Below, piece after piece: positions 1 through 6,900 of a DNA stretch of 64,000 nucleotides; the first letter of the stretch is position 1, and the number at the start of each line of letters is the position of its first letter. The DNA lies in contig NZ_BMRA01000005.1 of assembly GCF_014648395.1 (NCBI RefSeq), forward strand, positions 91,586 through 155,585, read 5' to 3'. This stretch comes from Micromonospora fulviviridis. Lineage in GTDB: Bacteria > Actinomycetota > Actinomycetes > Mycobacteriales > Micromonosporaceae. Below the pieces are notes generated by a model, which saw only the letters and a list, made by a program, of their open reading frames with translations, made no database searches and was not told where the DNA came from. Both the position numbers and the translations under genes were made by a program.

Positions 1-359
1 TCGACCGGGTCGGCCTGCACCACCGGGGTACGGCGCTGGCTGGCACCCTGGCCCACGGCGAGAAGCGCAAGCTGGAGATCGCCCTGCTGCTCGCCGGGGA
101 GCCCCGGGTCATGCTGCTGGACGAGCCGATGGCCGGGGTGAGCGCCGAGGACGTGCCCGAGCTGGTCAGCGTGATCAGGTCGTTGACCGGGGACAGCGGC
201 CGGTCGGTGCTCATGGTGGAGCACCACATGGACGTGATCCTGGAGCTGGCCGACCGGATCGCCGTGATGCACCACGGCGCGCTGCTGGCCTGCGACACCC
301 CGGACACCGTGATGGCCAACGCCACCGTGCAGGAGGCGTACCTGGGGGAGTCGCTATGA
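1..359 (+). CDS. livG: Branched-chain amino-acid-type ABC transporter ATPase, LivG type (5' end missing)
   Basis: This is the C-terminal 118 codons of an ABC ATPase, read in frame from base 3; the Walker A region lies outside the window. The visible part holds a LivG-style signature (LAHGEKRKLEIA), Walker B and D-loop (VMLLDEPMAGVS) and the switch histidine in LMVEHHMDV. The GEKRKLEIA form is typical of the LivG/UrtD branch of hydrophobic amino-acid and amide importers. The stop overlaps the next start (ATGA at 356-359), so it belongs to one operon with livF, livH and livM. The gene order ATPase-ATPase-permease-permease fits a Liv-type importer better than urtABCDE. The substrate cannot be told without the binding protein, which should lie upstream. 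Confidence 0.88.
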   Translation, partial: DRVGLHHRGTALAGTLAHGEKRKLEIALLLAGEPRVMLLDEPMAGVSAEDVPELVSVIRSLTGDSGRSVLMVEHHMDVILELADRIAVMHHGALLACDTPDTVMANATVQEAYLGESL

Positions 360-1141
360 CCGAACCTGTCCTCAGCGTCGAGAACCTGTCGGTGCGGATC
401 GCCGGGCTGCACATCCTCCAGGGGGTGTCGTTCGAGGTCGCGCCGACCGGGGTGACCGTGCTGCTCGGCCGCAACGGCGTCGGCAAGACCACCACGCTGC
501 GCGCGATCGTCGGGCTCACCCCGCGTAACGGCGAGGTGCGCGGCACGGTCCGGATGGGCGCGCAGAGCCTGCTGGCCCGCCCCACCCACCGCCTGGTCCG
601 CGACGGCCTCGGCTACGTGCCGGAGGACCGCTGCGTCTTCGCCGCGCTCACCGTCACGGAGAACCTGAGGCTGGCCGAGCGGCGGGGCACCACCCCGGCG
701 TACGACAAGGTCTATGCCCTGTTCCCGGAGCTGGACCGGCGCGGACGGCAACGGGCCGGCTCGCTCTCCGGCGGGCAGCAGCAGATGCTCGCGATCGGCC
801 GGGTGCTGCTCAACGACAACCGGCTGCTGCTGGTCGACGAGCCGACCAAGGGGTTGGCGCCAAAGGTGGTGACCGAGGTGGCCGAGGTGCTGGAACGGGT
901 CGCGGAATCCGTGCCGGTGCTGCTGGTCGAGCAGAACCTGGCCGTGGTGCGGCGGCTGGCGAAGGATGCCGTCGTGCTCTCCGCCGGCCGGGTGGCCTGG
1001 ACCGGTGACGCGCAGGACCTGCTGCTGGAGACGGCGCTGACGAAGTCGCTGCTGGGTGTCGGTTCGGAGGTGCCGGTGAGCGCGAGGAGTGAGCCGGGTC
1101 TGCGAGCCCCGCAGTCGCGAACGAAGGGTGGCTCGGCGTGA
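356..1141 (+). CDS. livF: Branched-chain amino-acid-type ABC transporter ATPase, LivF type
   Basis: A complete 261-residue ABC ATPase with Walker A GRNGVGKT at residues 38-45, signature LSGGQQQM near residue 135, Walker B LLLVDEPTKGLAP and VLLVEQNLAV in place of the switch histidine, as usual in LivF. It would energise import together with LivG. The start overlaps the livG stop. The family is normally about 235-240 residues; the extra C-terminal tail, from about residue 241, is encoded by a repeat element (1076-1127) that also occurs at the nuoM-nuoN junction. The tail therefore looks like a by-product of element insertion rather than a functional domain. The stop overlaps the livH GTG start. 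Confidence 0.92.
   Translation: MTEPVLSVENLSVRIAGLHILQGVSFEVAPTGVTVLLGRNGVGKTTTLRAIVGLTPRNGEVRGTVRMGAQSLLARPTHRLVRDGLGYVPEDRCVFAALTVTENLRLAERRGTTPAYDKVYALFPELDRRGRQRAGSLSGGQQQMLAIGRVLLNDNRLLLVDEPTKGLAPKVVTEVAEVLERVAESVPVLLVEQNLAVVRRLAKDAVVLSAGRVAWTGDAQDLLLETALTKSLLGVGSEVPVSARSEPGLRAPQSRTKGGSA
1076..1127 (+). repeat. Dispersed junction element, copy 1
   Basis: This 52-bp stretch shares its first 16 bp (GTGAGCGCGAGGAGTG) and last 24 bp (ending in GCAGTCGCGAACGAAGG) with 46138-46187; only the 10-12 bp between differ. The middle of this copy can fold as CTGCG-AGCCC-CGCAG. It lies inside the end of livF, in a frame that reads through, and its GAAGG end sits just ahead of the livH start codon, so it may supply the ribosome-binding site. 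Confidence 0.85.
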
Positions 1142-2028
1142 GCACGGTGATCCTGTTGACCCTGACCGGGCTGGGCCTGGCCGCGCTCTACTTCCTGGTC
1201 GCCTCCGGTCTCTCCCTGGTCTTCGGCCTGGCCGACGTCCTCAACTTCGCGCACGGCCTCTTCCTCGGTGTCGGGGCGTACGCGACCTGGTGGGCGGCGG
1301 GCAACCTGCCCGGTGCCGGCGCGGACGGCCTCGGGTTCGTGGTGGCCGTCGTCTTCGGCGTGCTCGCCGGCTCGGCCGTGGCCGTGCTGGTCGAGCTGGT
1401 GCTGATCCGGCCGCTCTACTCCCGCACCATCGAGCAGGTGCTGGTCACCGTCGGCCTGTCGCTGGCCGGGGTGGCGCTGCTCCAGGCCACCTGGGGCGCC
1501 GACGCGCGGCCGTTCCCGCGCCCCGGCTGGACCCGGGACGTGACCTCGGTGCTCGGCGCCCAGGTGCCGAACGCCGGGCTGCTGCTGATCGTCGCCGCCG
1601 CTGTGGTGCTCGGCGCGCTGCTCGCCTTCCTCCGGTTCACCCGGTACGGCCTGATCATCCGGGCCGGCGTGGAGAACCGGGAGATGGTGACCGCGCTCGG
1701 CATCGACGTGCGCAAGGCGTTCACCCTGGTCTTCGCGATCGGCGGGGCCGCCGCCGCGCTGGCCGGCGCGCTCGGCTCGGTCTACTTCGGCACCGTCTCG
1801 CCCGGCCAGGGCGGCTCGTTGCTGATCTTCGCGTTCATCGTGGTGGTGATCGGCGGCATGGGCTCGGTGGTCGGGTCCGCGTACGCGGCGGTCGCGGTGG
1901 GGCTGCTGCAACAGTTCGTCAACTACTACGGCACGTCCGGGCTGGGTGACCTCTGCGTGGTCGGCCTGCTCGCCGTGGTGCTGCTGCTGCGTCCGCAGGG
2001 CCTGGCCGGAAAGGTGGCTCACGCATGA
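1138..2028 (+). CDS. livH: Branched-chain amino-acid-type ABC transporter permease, LivH type
   Basis: A 296-residue integral membrane protein with about eight hydrophobic segments and the LivH-like N-terminal pattern SGLSLVFGLADVLNFAHG, plus the cytoplasmic-loop region GVENREMVTALGIDVRKAF that contacts the ATPases in this family. GTG start at 1138 overlaps the livF stop (GTGA), and the stop overlaps the livM ATG, so the four genes are translationally coupled. Length and motifs match the family. The ribosome-binding site is probably the GAAGGG at 1123-1128 contributed by the repeat element. Confidence 0.92.
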   Translation: MSTVILLTLTGLGLAALYFLVASGLSLVFGLADVLNFAHGLFLGVGAYATWWAAGNLPGAGADGLGFVVAVVFGVLAGSAVAVLVELVLIRPLYSRTIEQVLVTVGLSLAGVALLQATWGADARPFPRPGWTRDVTSVLGAQVPNAGLLLIVAAAVVLGALLAFLRFTRYGLIIRAGVENREMVTALGIDVRKAFTLVFAIGGAAAALAGALGSVYFGTVSPGQGGSLLIFAFIVVVIGGMGSVVGSAYAAVAVGLLQQFVNYYGTSGLGDLCVVGLLAVVLLLRPQGLAGKVAHA

Positions 2029-3140
2029 CCGAGGTCAAGAGTCCCGAGGTGCCCGCGCCGCCCGCCGCGGTGCCCGACGAGCTGACCCCCGGCCACGCCC
2101 GCTGGCACGGCCTGCGCCCGTACGCGCCGCTGGCCGCCCTCGTGGTGGCCGCGATCCTGCCGTACTCCACGGTCAACCTGCCGGGCATCTTCGAGGGGCC
2201 GCTGAACTCGCCCGGCACCCTGCAACTGCTCGCCATCTGCCTGGTCTTCGGCGGCCTGGCGGCCGGCTACGACCTGCTCTTCGGGCGGACCGGGATGCTC
2301 TCCTTCGGGCACGCCCTCTACTTCGCCGCCGGGGTCTACGGCACCGACGTGCTGGTCACCCGGGCCGGGCTGCCGCTCTGGCAGGCCGCCCTGCTGACCG
2401 TCACCGGCGGGACGATCCTCGCCGCGCTGCTCGGCGCGGTGGCGCTGCGCACGGTCGGCATCGCGTTCGCCATGGTGACGCTCGCCTTCGCCCAGGTCGG
2501 GGCGATCCTGGTGGCCCGGGACTTCGGCGGGCTCACCGGCGGGGAGGAGGGGCTGCCGCTGGACGTCTCCGGGCTGCCGGCCGCCCTCGTCGGGGTCACC
2601 AACACGGTGAACCTCTACTGGCTGGCACTGGCGTACCTGGCCCTCGTGGTCCTCGTGGTGCACCGGGTGAGCGGCTCGCCGACCGGGCGGGTGCTGGCCG
2701 GGCTGCGCGACGACGAGCGGCGGATCGGCGTGCTCGGGCTCGACCCGTACCGGTTCAAGCTGGTCGCGTTCACCCTGGCCGGCGGCCTGGCCACGGCCGG
2801 CGGGGTGGTCTACTGCCTGATCGTCGGCGGCGCCAGCCCGCACGTGACGTCGAGCGAGCTGACCCTGTCGCTGCTGGTCATGGTGGTGCTCGGCGGTCCC
2901 GGCACCCGCTGGGGCCCGGTGCTCGGCGGCATCCTCTACATGTACCTGGACCACCGCCTCACCGCCTTCGGCACCAGCGACGCGGTCAACAACCTCCCCG
3001 CGTTCCTGAGCCACCCGCTGTCCCAGCCCCTGTTCGTCCTGGGCACGGTGTTCATCCTGGCGGTGTACTTCTTCCCCGGCGGCCTGGCAAGCCTCCGCAC
3101 CCGCCTGACCCCCCTGACGACGGCCCTCCGCCGCCGCTGA
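2025..3140 (+). CDS. livM: Branched-chain amino-acid-type ABC transporter permease, LivM type
   Basis: A 371-residue membrane protein with a hydrophilic N-terminus of about 40 residues followed by roughly ten membrane segments. It contains the LivM core around FGRTGMLSFGHALYFAAGVY and the conserved loop AGLRDDERRIGVLGLDPYRF. It would form the translocation channel with LivH. The ATG at 2025 overlaps the livH stop (ATGA). It is the last gene of the operon: the next gene follows a strong hairpin at 3165-3228. Confidence 0.92.
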   Translation: MTEVKSPEVPAPPAAVPDELTPGHARWHGLRPYAPLAALVVAAILPYSTVNLPGIFEGPLNSPGTLQLLAICLVFGGLAAGYDLLFGRTGMLSFGHALYFAAGVYGTDVLVTRAGLPLWQAALLTVTGGTILAALLGAVALRTVGIAFAMVTLAFAQVGAILVARDFGGLTGGEEGLPLDVSGLPAALVGVTNTVNLYWLALAYLALVVLVVHRVSGSPTGRVLAGLRDDERRIGVLGLDPYRFKLVAFTLAGGLATAGGVVYCLIVGGASPHVTSSELTLSLLVMVVLGGPGTRWGPVLGGILYMYLDHRLTAFGTSDAVNNLPAFLSHPLSQPLFVLGTVFILAVYFFPGGLASLRTRLTPLTTALRRR

Positions 3141-3164
3141 CCCCGCCGCCCTCCCGCGACCTCT

Positions 3165-3228
3165 CAGTTGATCAAGAAGTTTGCGTCGGGAATCCGCCGT
3201 AGGATGACGCAAACTTCTTGATCAACTG
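3165..3228. repeat. Perfect 23-bp inverted repeat between livM and the SDR gene
   Basis: Left arm 3165-3187 (CAGTTGATCAAGAAG then TTTGCGTC) is exactly reverse-complementary to 3206-3228, with an 18-nt spacer. The arms are far more AT-rich than the surroundings and each contains the palindrome TTGATCAA or its shifted form. It could act as a terminator for livM, but no U-run follows and it ends directly at the ribosome-binding site of the next gene. It looks like a REP-like mobile hairpin or an operator as much as a terminator. Confidence 0.9.
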
Positions 3229-3238
3229 GGGAGGGGTC

Positions 3239-3988
3239 ATGGGGGAGAGCAGGCTCGCCGTCGTCAGTGGGGGTGGCACCGGGATCGGGGCCGCCGTCGC
3301 GCGGGGGCTCGTGGTGGACGGGTACGACGTGGTGATCGTGGGGCGGCGGGGGAACGTGCTCGCCGAGGCCGCGGCGCGGCTCTCGGAGTCGTCGGGGCGG
3401 GCGGGTGCCGTTACCGCCGTGGCCGCTGATCTGACCGATCCGGGGCAGGTGGCGGCCGTCGTCGAGGCGGTGGGGGAGCGGACCGTCGACGCGGTCGTCA
3501 ACAACGCCGGTGGTTACCTGGGCGGACCGACCGACACGCTCGCCGACGTGGCGGGCTGGTGGCGGGCCAACCTGGACGCCAACGTGCTCACCGCGGTCCT
3601 GCTGACCGAGGCGCTGCTGCCTGCCCTGCGCCGCCCCGGCGGCCGGATCGTGTTGCTCAGCTCGATCGCCGCCCAGCGGGGTGGCGGCGGGCCGTACTCG
3701 GCGGCGAAGGCCGCGCTGCACGGCTGGGCGTACGACCTGGCCACCCAGCTCGGTCCGGAACAGATCACGGTCAACGTGGTCAGCCCCGGGTACGTGGCCG
3801 AGACCGAGTTCTTCGGCGACCGGATGACCCCCGAGGGGCACGCCAAGCGGGTGGCCGCCACCCTGGTCGGCCGGGCCGGCGTGCCGGACGACATCGCCGC
3901 GGCCGTCCGCTACCTGATCGGCCCGTCCGCCGGCTACGTCACCGGCCAGGTGCTCGGCGTCAACGGCGGCTCCGTCCTCGGCCGCTGA
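3239..3988 (+). CDS. SDR-family NAD(P)-dependent oxidoreductase
   Basis: A 249-residue short-chain dehydrogenase/reductase. The cofactor motif GGGTGIG lies at residues 11-17, NNAGG follows in the fourth strand region, and the catalytic set is the serine pair near 141-142, Tyr153 and Lys157 (YSAAK). The end carries the usual SPGYVAETEF and GGSVLG elements. The ATG at 3239 was chosen because GGGGAGG (3228-3234) lies just ahead; an in-frame TTG at 3218 would put the start inside the hairpin arm. It stands alone, between the hairpin and a strong terminator. The substrate cannot be predicted. Confidence 0.9.
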   Translation: MGESRLAVVSGGGTGIGAAVARGLVVDGYDVVIVGRRGNVLAEAAARLSESSGRAGAVTAVAADLTDPGQVAAVVEAVGERTVDAVVNNAGGYLGGPTDTLADVAGWWRANLDANVLTAVLLTEALLPALRRPGGRIVLLSSIAAQRGGGGPYSAAKAALHGWAYDLATQLGPEQITVNVVSPGYVAETEFFGDRMTPEGHAKRVAATLVGRAGVPDDIAAAVRYLIGPSAGYVTGQVLGVNGGSVLGR

Positions 3989-3997
3989 GACGCGGAA

Positions 3998-4029
3998 GGG
4001 GCGGCGGCCCCCCGTGTGGCCGCCGCCCC
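3998..4029. terminator. Bidirectional terminator hairpin
   Basis: A 12-bp perfect GC stem (3998-4009 with 4018-4029) and an 8-nt loop sits between the convergent SDR and lipoprotein genes. There is no long U-run, as is common in actinobacterial I-shaped terminators. Confidence 0.85.
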
Positions 4030-4044
4030 TCCTCCCGTCGCGGG

Positions 4045-4878
4045 TCAGCCGTTCAGCAGCTCGTACGCCGACGAGGGCGCCTTCTGCACCTGGTCGCCGG
4101 CGGGCACGGTGAGCTTCGGCGCCTTGCCGAAGTCGTAGTACCGGGTGACCAGCTTCATGGCCTTCTGCTTGCCGGCGGCCGGGACCTCCAGCGTCAGCGA
4201 GGTGAGGTTCCCGTCCGGGCCGACGACCGCGGTGAACGGCACCTTCTTCGCCGCCTCGCCCAGCGCCGCCACGTCGACCGCGTCGAAGGCGCTCTGCACG
4301 TCGGCGTTGTCGGTCAGGTCGGCGAAGCCGGTGTAGGTCCCGTTGCCCTTGTCCTCGACCGTGTCCGAGGTCCGGATGATCGCGGCGGTGTTGGCCGGGT
4401 CGGCCCCCTGGTAGACCGGCGCCTCCGACCCGTCGGTCAGCTTGGTCCGGTCCAGCGCCATCCAGCGCTTCGGCAGCTTCAGCATGTCGTGCAGGCCCGG
4501 CATGCCGGTCAGCTTGACCCGCATCCAGAGGTCCTTCTCGATCACTCGGAACGTCATGTCCATGGTGAACTCCGGGTCGTCGTTCTTCTGCGACATGCCG
4601 AGTTCCATGGCGTGCGCCGCCGGGTCCACCACGCCCGTGAACTTGTCGGCGCCGTCGAGCGTGGAGAAGCGGAATGCGGGGTCCTTCTCGTCCGGCACGG
4701 CGGCCAGGAGCGTGGCCTTCGGGTCGGCCGACGCGGAGGCGCCAGGGGTGGACCCGGCGCCCTCGGAGGCGCCGTCGCCGGTGCCGCATCCCGCGGACAG
4801 GGCGGTGGCGGCCAGCACGGCGGTCGCGAGGGCCGCGACCCGCCGGAACGTTGCCGGGGTGCCGGTACGCTGCGTCAT
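4045..4878 (-). CDS. Secreted lipoprotein, LolA/LppX-like fold
   Basis: A 277-residue lipoprotein precursor. The N-terminus has an Arg pair, a hydrophobic stretch and a lipobox-like LSAGC, then a Gly/Ser/Ala-rich linker. The mature part contains repeated patterns such as MDMTFRVIEKDLWMRVKL and LTSLTLEVPAAGKQK that resemble actinobacterial LppX/LprG or LolA-like lipoproteins, which bind lipids in a beta-barrel cleft. The ATG at 4878 puts the signal peptide at the N-terminus; the frame runs open further upstream but without signal-peptide features. It is divergent from the SARP gene. A role in lipid handling or envelope maintenance is inference from the fold resemblance. Confidence 0.75.
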   Translation of the reverse strand: MTQRTGTPATFRRVAALATAVLAATALSAGCGTGDGASEGAGSTPGASASADPKATLLAAVPDEKDPAFRFSTLDGADKFTGVVDPAAHAMELGMSQKNDDPEFTMDMTFRVIEKDLWMRVKLTGMPGLHDMLKLPKRWMALDRTKLTDGSEAPVYQGADPANTAAIIRTSDTVEDKGNGTYTGFADLTDNADVQSAFDAVDVAALGEAAKKVPFTAVVGPDGNLTSLTLEVPAAGKQKAMKLVTRYYDFGKAPKLTVPAGDQVQKAPSSAYELLNG

Positions 4879-5021
4879 TTTCGTTCGACTCACTTTCCCA
4901 GTTGGCTGTTGCACCGGGAGTCTGGCAGACCGCCACGGCCGTCCCGCTGCCGTTATGCTGCCGTCCGACTGCCGTGGGCCGCCGCGGCGGGCGGCCGGGG
5001 GGTACAGGAGCGGAAACTCGC

Positions 5022-6863
5022 ATGTCAGAGGCGTTGCGCTTCGAGATCCTCGGCCCGCAACGGGCCTGGTACGCGGACCGCCCGCTCGACCTCGGCCCCG
5101 GCAAGCAGCGGGCCGTGCTGGCCGTGCTGCTGCTCGCCGCGGGCCGCCCCGTAGCGACCGGGCAGATCGTCGACGCGGTGTGGCCCGAGGAGCCACCGGC
5201 GAACGGCCCGAACGTGGTGCAGAAGTACGTGGCCGGGCTGCGCCGGGTGCTCGAACCCGACCGGTCACCCCGTACGCCGGCGCAGGTGCTGACCCTCACC
5301 GACGCCGGGTACCTGCTGCGCATCCCGCCGGAGGCGGTGGACGCGGTCCGCTTCGAGCGGGGCGTGCGGCGGGCACGGCAGTGGCAGGCGGCGGGGCGTA
5401 CCGAGGACGCGCTCGCCGAGGTGACCGGCGCCCTGGAGCGGTGGCAGGGGGAGCCGTTCACCGGGTTCACCGGCGCGTACTTCGACGCCGCCCGGCACCG
5501 GCTGGTCGAGCTGCGGGCCGTCGCCCTGGAGACGCGCACCGAGCTGGAACTGGCCAGCGGCCGGCACGGCGAGCTGGTCGGCCGGCTGGCCGAGCTGGTG
5601 GCCGAGTTCCCGGTCCGGGAGCGGCTGCGCCACCAGCTCATGCTGGCGCTGCACCGCGGCGGCCGGCAGGCCGAGGCGCTGGCCGCCTACCGGGACTTCG
5701 CCGACCTGCTCCGCGAGGAGTACGGCATCGAGCCCGGCGAGGCGCTCCAGGACCTGCACCGGCGCATCCTCCGCTCAGACCCGACCTTGATCCCGCCCGC
5801 CCCGCAGGCGTCACCGGCCCCGCCCGCGCCGTCGGCGCCGTCCGCCCCGCAGGCGCCCGCGCCACACGCGTCGTCCGCCCCGCCCGCGTCGTCCGAGCCG
5901 CCAGCCCCGCCCGCGGCGGAGGCCGTGCCGGCGCCCCGGGCCGGCGGCACCACACACGGCACGGACCGGCCGGACGGGTCGACGTCCGCCGAACCGGAAG
6001 CCGTCGCCGTCCGGTCCGCGCCCGCCCCGACGCCGGGCGTGACCGGACTGACCCCCGCTGCCGCGCCGATCCCGCCGGTCGCGCCGGGCTGGGGCGCCGG
6101 GTCGGTCGGACCGGTGACCCCGATCCCGCACGCCCTCCTGGTCGCCATGAACCAGCCGGCCGAGGCGCCGGCCGAACGCCGGGCGCCCGGGTGGGTCCGG
6201 CTCGCCGCGACGGTCGTCGGCACCGCCACCGCGCTGCTGTCGTTCGGCTCGCTCACCTGGGCCGTGGTCCTCGGGTACGCGCTCTGGCGGCGTAGCTGGC
6301 GTCTCGCCCTGGCCGGCCTGGGCTACTTCCTGCTCGTCCTCAGCGTGTTCGTCCTCGCGGTCAACAGCCCGGAGAACGAGGAGATCAGCGACGGGGAGGC
6401 CCTGTACCTCATCGTCGTGATGGGCACCTGCTGGCTGCTCGGCACCGCGCACGTCGTGCTGCTCAACCCGACGCTCTGGGCGGCCGTCGGCGGGCTGTTC
6501 TGGACCGGCCGGCAGCGCACCGACGAGCAACGCCGGCTGCGCCGGGAGCAGGCCCGCTACCTGCTGCACCACTATCCGGCCGCCCGGGTCGACCTGCGCA
6601 TCGGCCGCCCGGACCTGCTCCGCAGCTACGACGACGGCGGCCTGGTCGACGTCAACGGGGTGCCCGATCCGGTGCTGGCCACGCTGCCCGGGCTGACCGC
6701 CGACCAGCGCCGCCAGCTCGCGGTCGACCGCTGGCTGCGCGGCCCGTACGGGTCGCTGGAGGAGCTGGCCGCGCGGTGCCACCTGCCGCCCGCGGCGGCC
6801 GAACAACTCCGGGACGTGCTGCTCTTCCTGCCGCCCGAGCCGCCACCCGTCCGGCGCTCGTGA
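5022..6863 (+). CDS. SARP-type regulator fused to membrane segments and a HhH-like C-terminus
   Basis: A 613-residue protein. Residues 1-95 form an OmpR-like winged helix (FEILGPQRAWY start, GKQRAVLAVLLLAAGRPV, then IVDAVWPEEPP), residues 100-250 the bacterial transcriptional activator (BTAD) domain ending in DLHRRILRSDPTL. This is the SARP architecture, usually about 260-280 residues. A Pro/Ala linker of about 120 residues follows, then three or four membrane segments (about 395-495) and a C-terminal part with NGVPDPVLATLPGLTADQ, which looks like a helix-hairpin-helix. The start has GGAG at 5007-5010. A membrane-tethered SARP suggests release or sensing at the membrane; what it regulates is unknown. 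Confidence 0.8.
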   Translation: MSEALRFEILGPQRAWYADRPLDLGPGKQRAVLAVLLLAAGRPVATGQIVDAVWPEEPPANGPNVVQKYVAGLRRVLEPDRSPRTPAQVLTLTDAGYLLRIPPEAVDAVRFERGVRRARQWQAAGRTEDALAEVTGALERWQGEPFTGFTGAYFDAARHRLVELRAVALETRTELELASGRHGELVGRLAELVAEFPVRERLRHQLMLALHRGGRQAEALAAYRDFADLLREEYGIEPGEALQDLHRRILRSDPTLIPPAPQASPAPPAPSAPSAPQAPAPHASSAPPASSEPPAPPAAEAVPAPRAGGTTHGTDRPDGSTSAEPEAVAVRSAPAPTPGVTGLTPAAAPIPPVAPGWGAGSVGPVTPIPHALLVAMNQPAEAPAERRAPGWVRLAATVVGTATALLSFGSLTWAVVLGYALWRRSWRLALAGLGYFLLVLSVFVLAVNSPENEEISDGEALYLIVVMGTCWLLGTAHVVLLNPTLWAAVGGLFWTGRQRTDEQRRLRREQARYLLHHYPAARVDLRIGRPDLLRSYDDGGLVDVNGVPDPVLATLPGLTADQRRQLAVDRWLRGPYGSLEELAARCHLPPAAAEQLRDVLLFLPPEPPPVRRS

Positions 6864-6888
6864 CTCGGGCCGGCGGCGGTTCGCCTGG

Positions 6889-6900
6889 TAGAAATGCCGG
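6889..6900 (+). promoter_or_regulatory. Probable leaderless -10 element for the RecQ gene
   Basis: TAGAAA at 6889-6894 lies 6 nt before the ATG at 6901 and no Shine-Dalgarno sequence is present. Confidence 0.5.

Noticed and set aside
1..3140. Urea (urt) transporter instead of a branched-chain amino-acid transporter
   Set aside because: The order ATPase-ATPase-permease-permease differs from urtABCDE and no urease or urtA gene is seen, though the substrate remains open.
3218..3241. TTG start for the SDR gene inside the hairpin arm
   Set aside because: ATG 3239 has GGGGAGG directly ahead and fits the family N-terminus better.
3164..5641. 825-codon minus-strand frame across the hairpin, SDR and lipoprotein genes
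   Set aside because: It merges three unrelated regions and has no recognisable domain; the real genes are in other frames.
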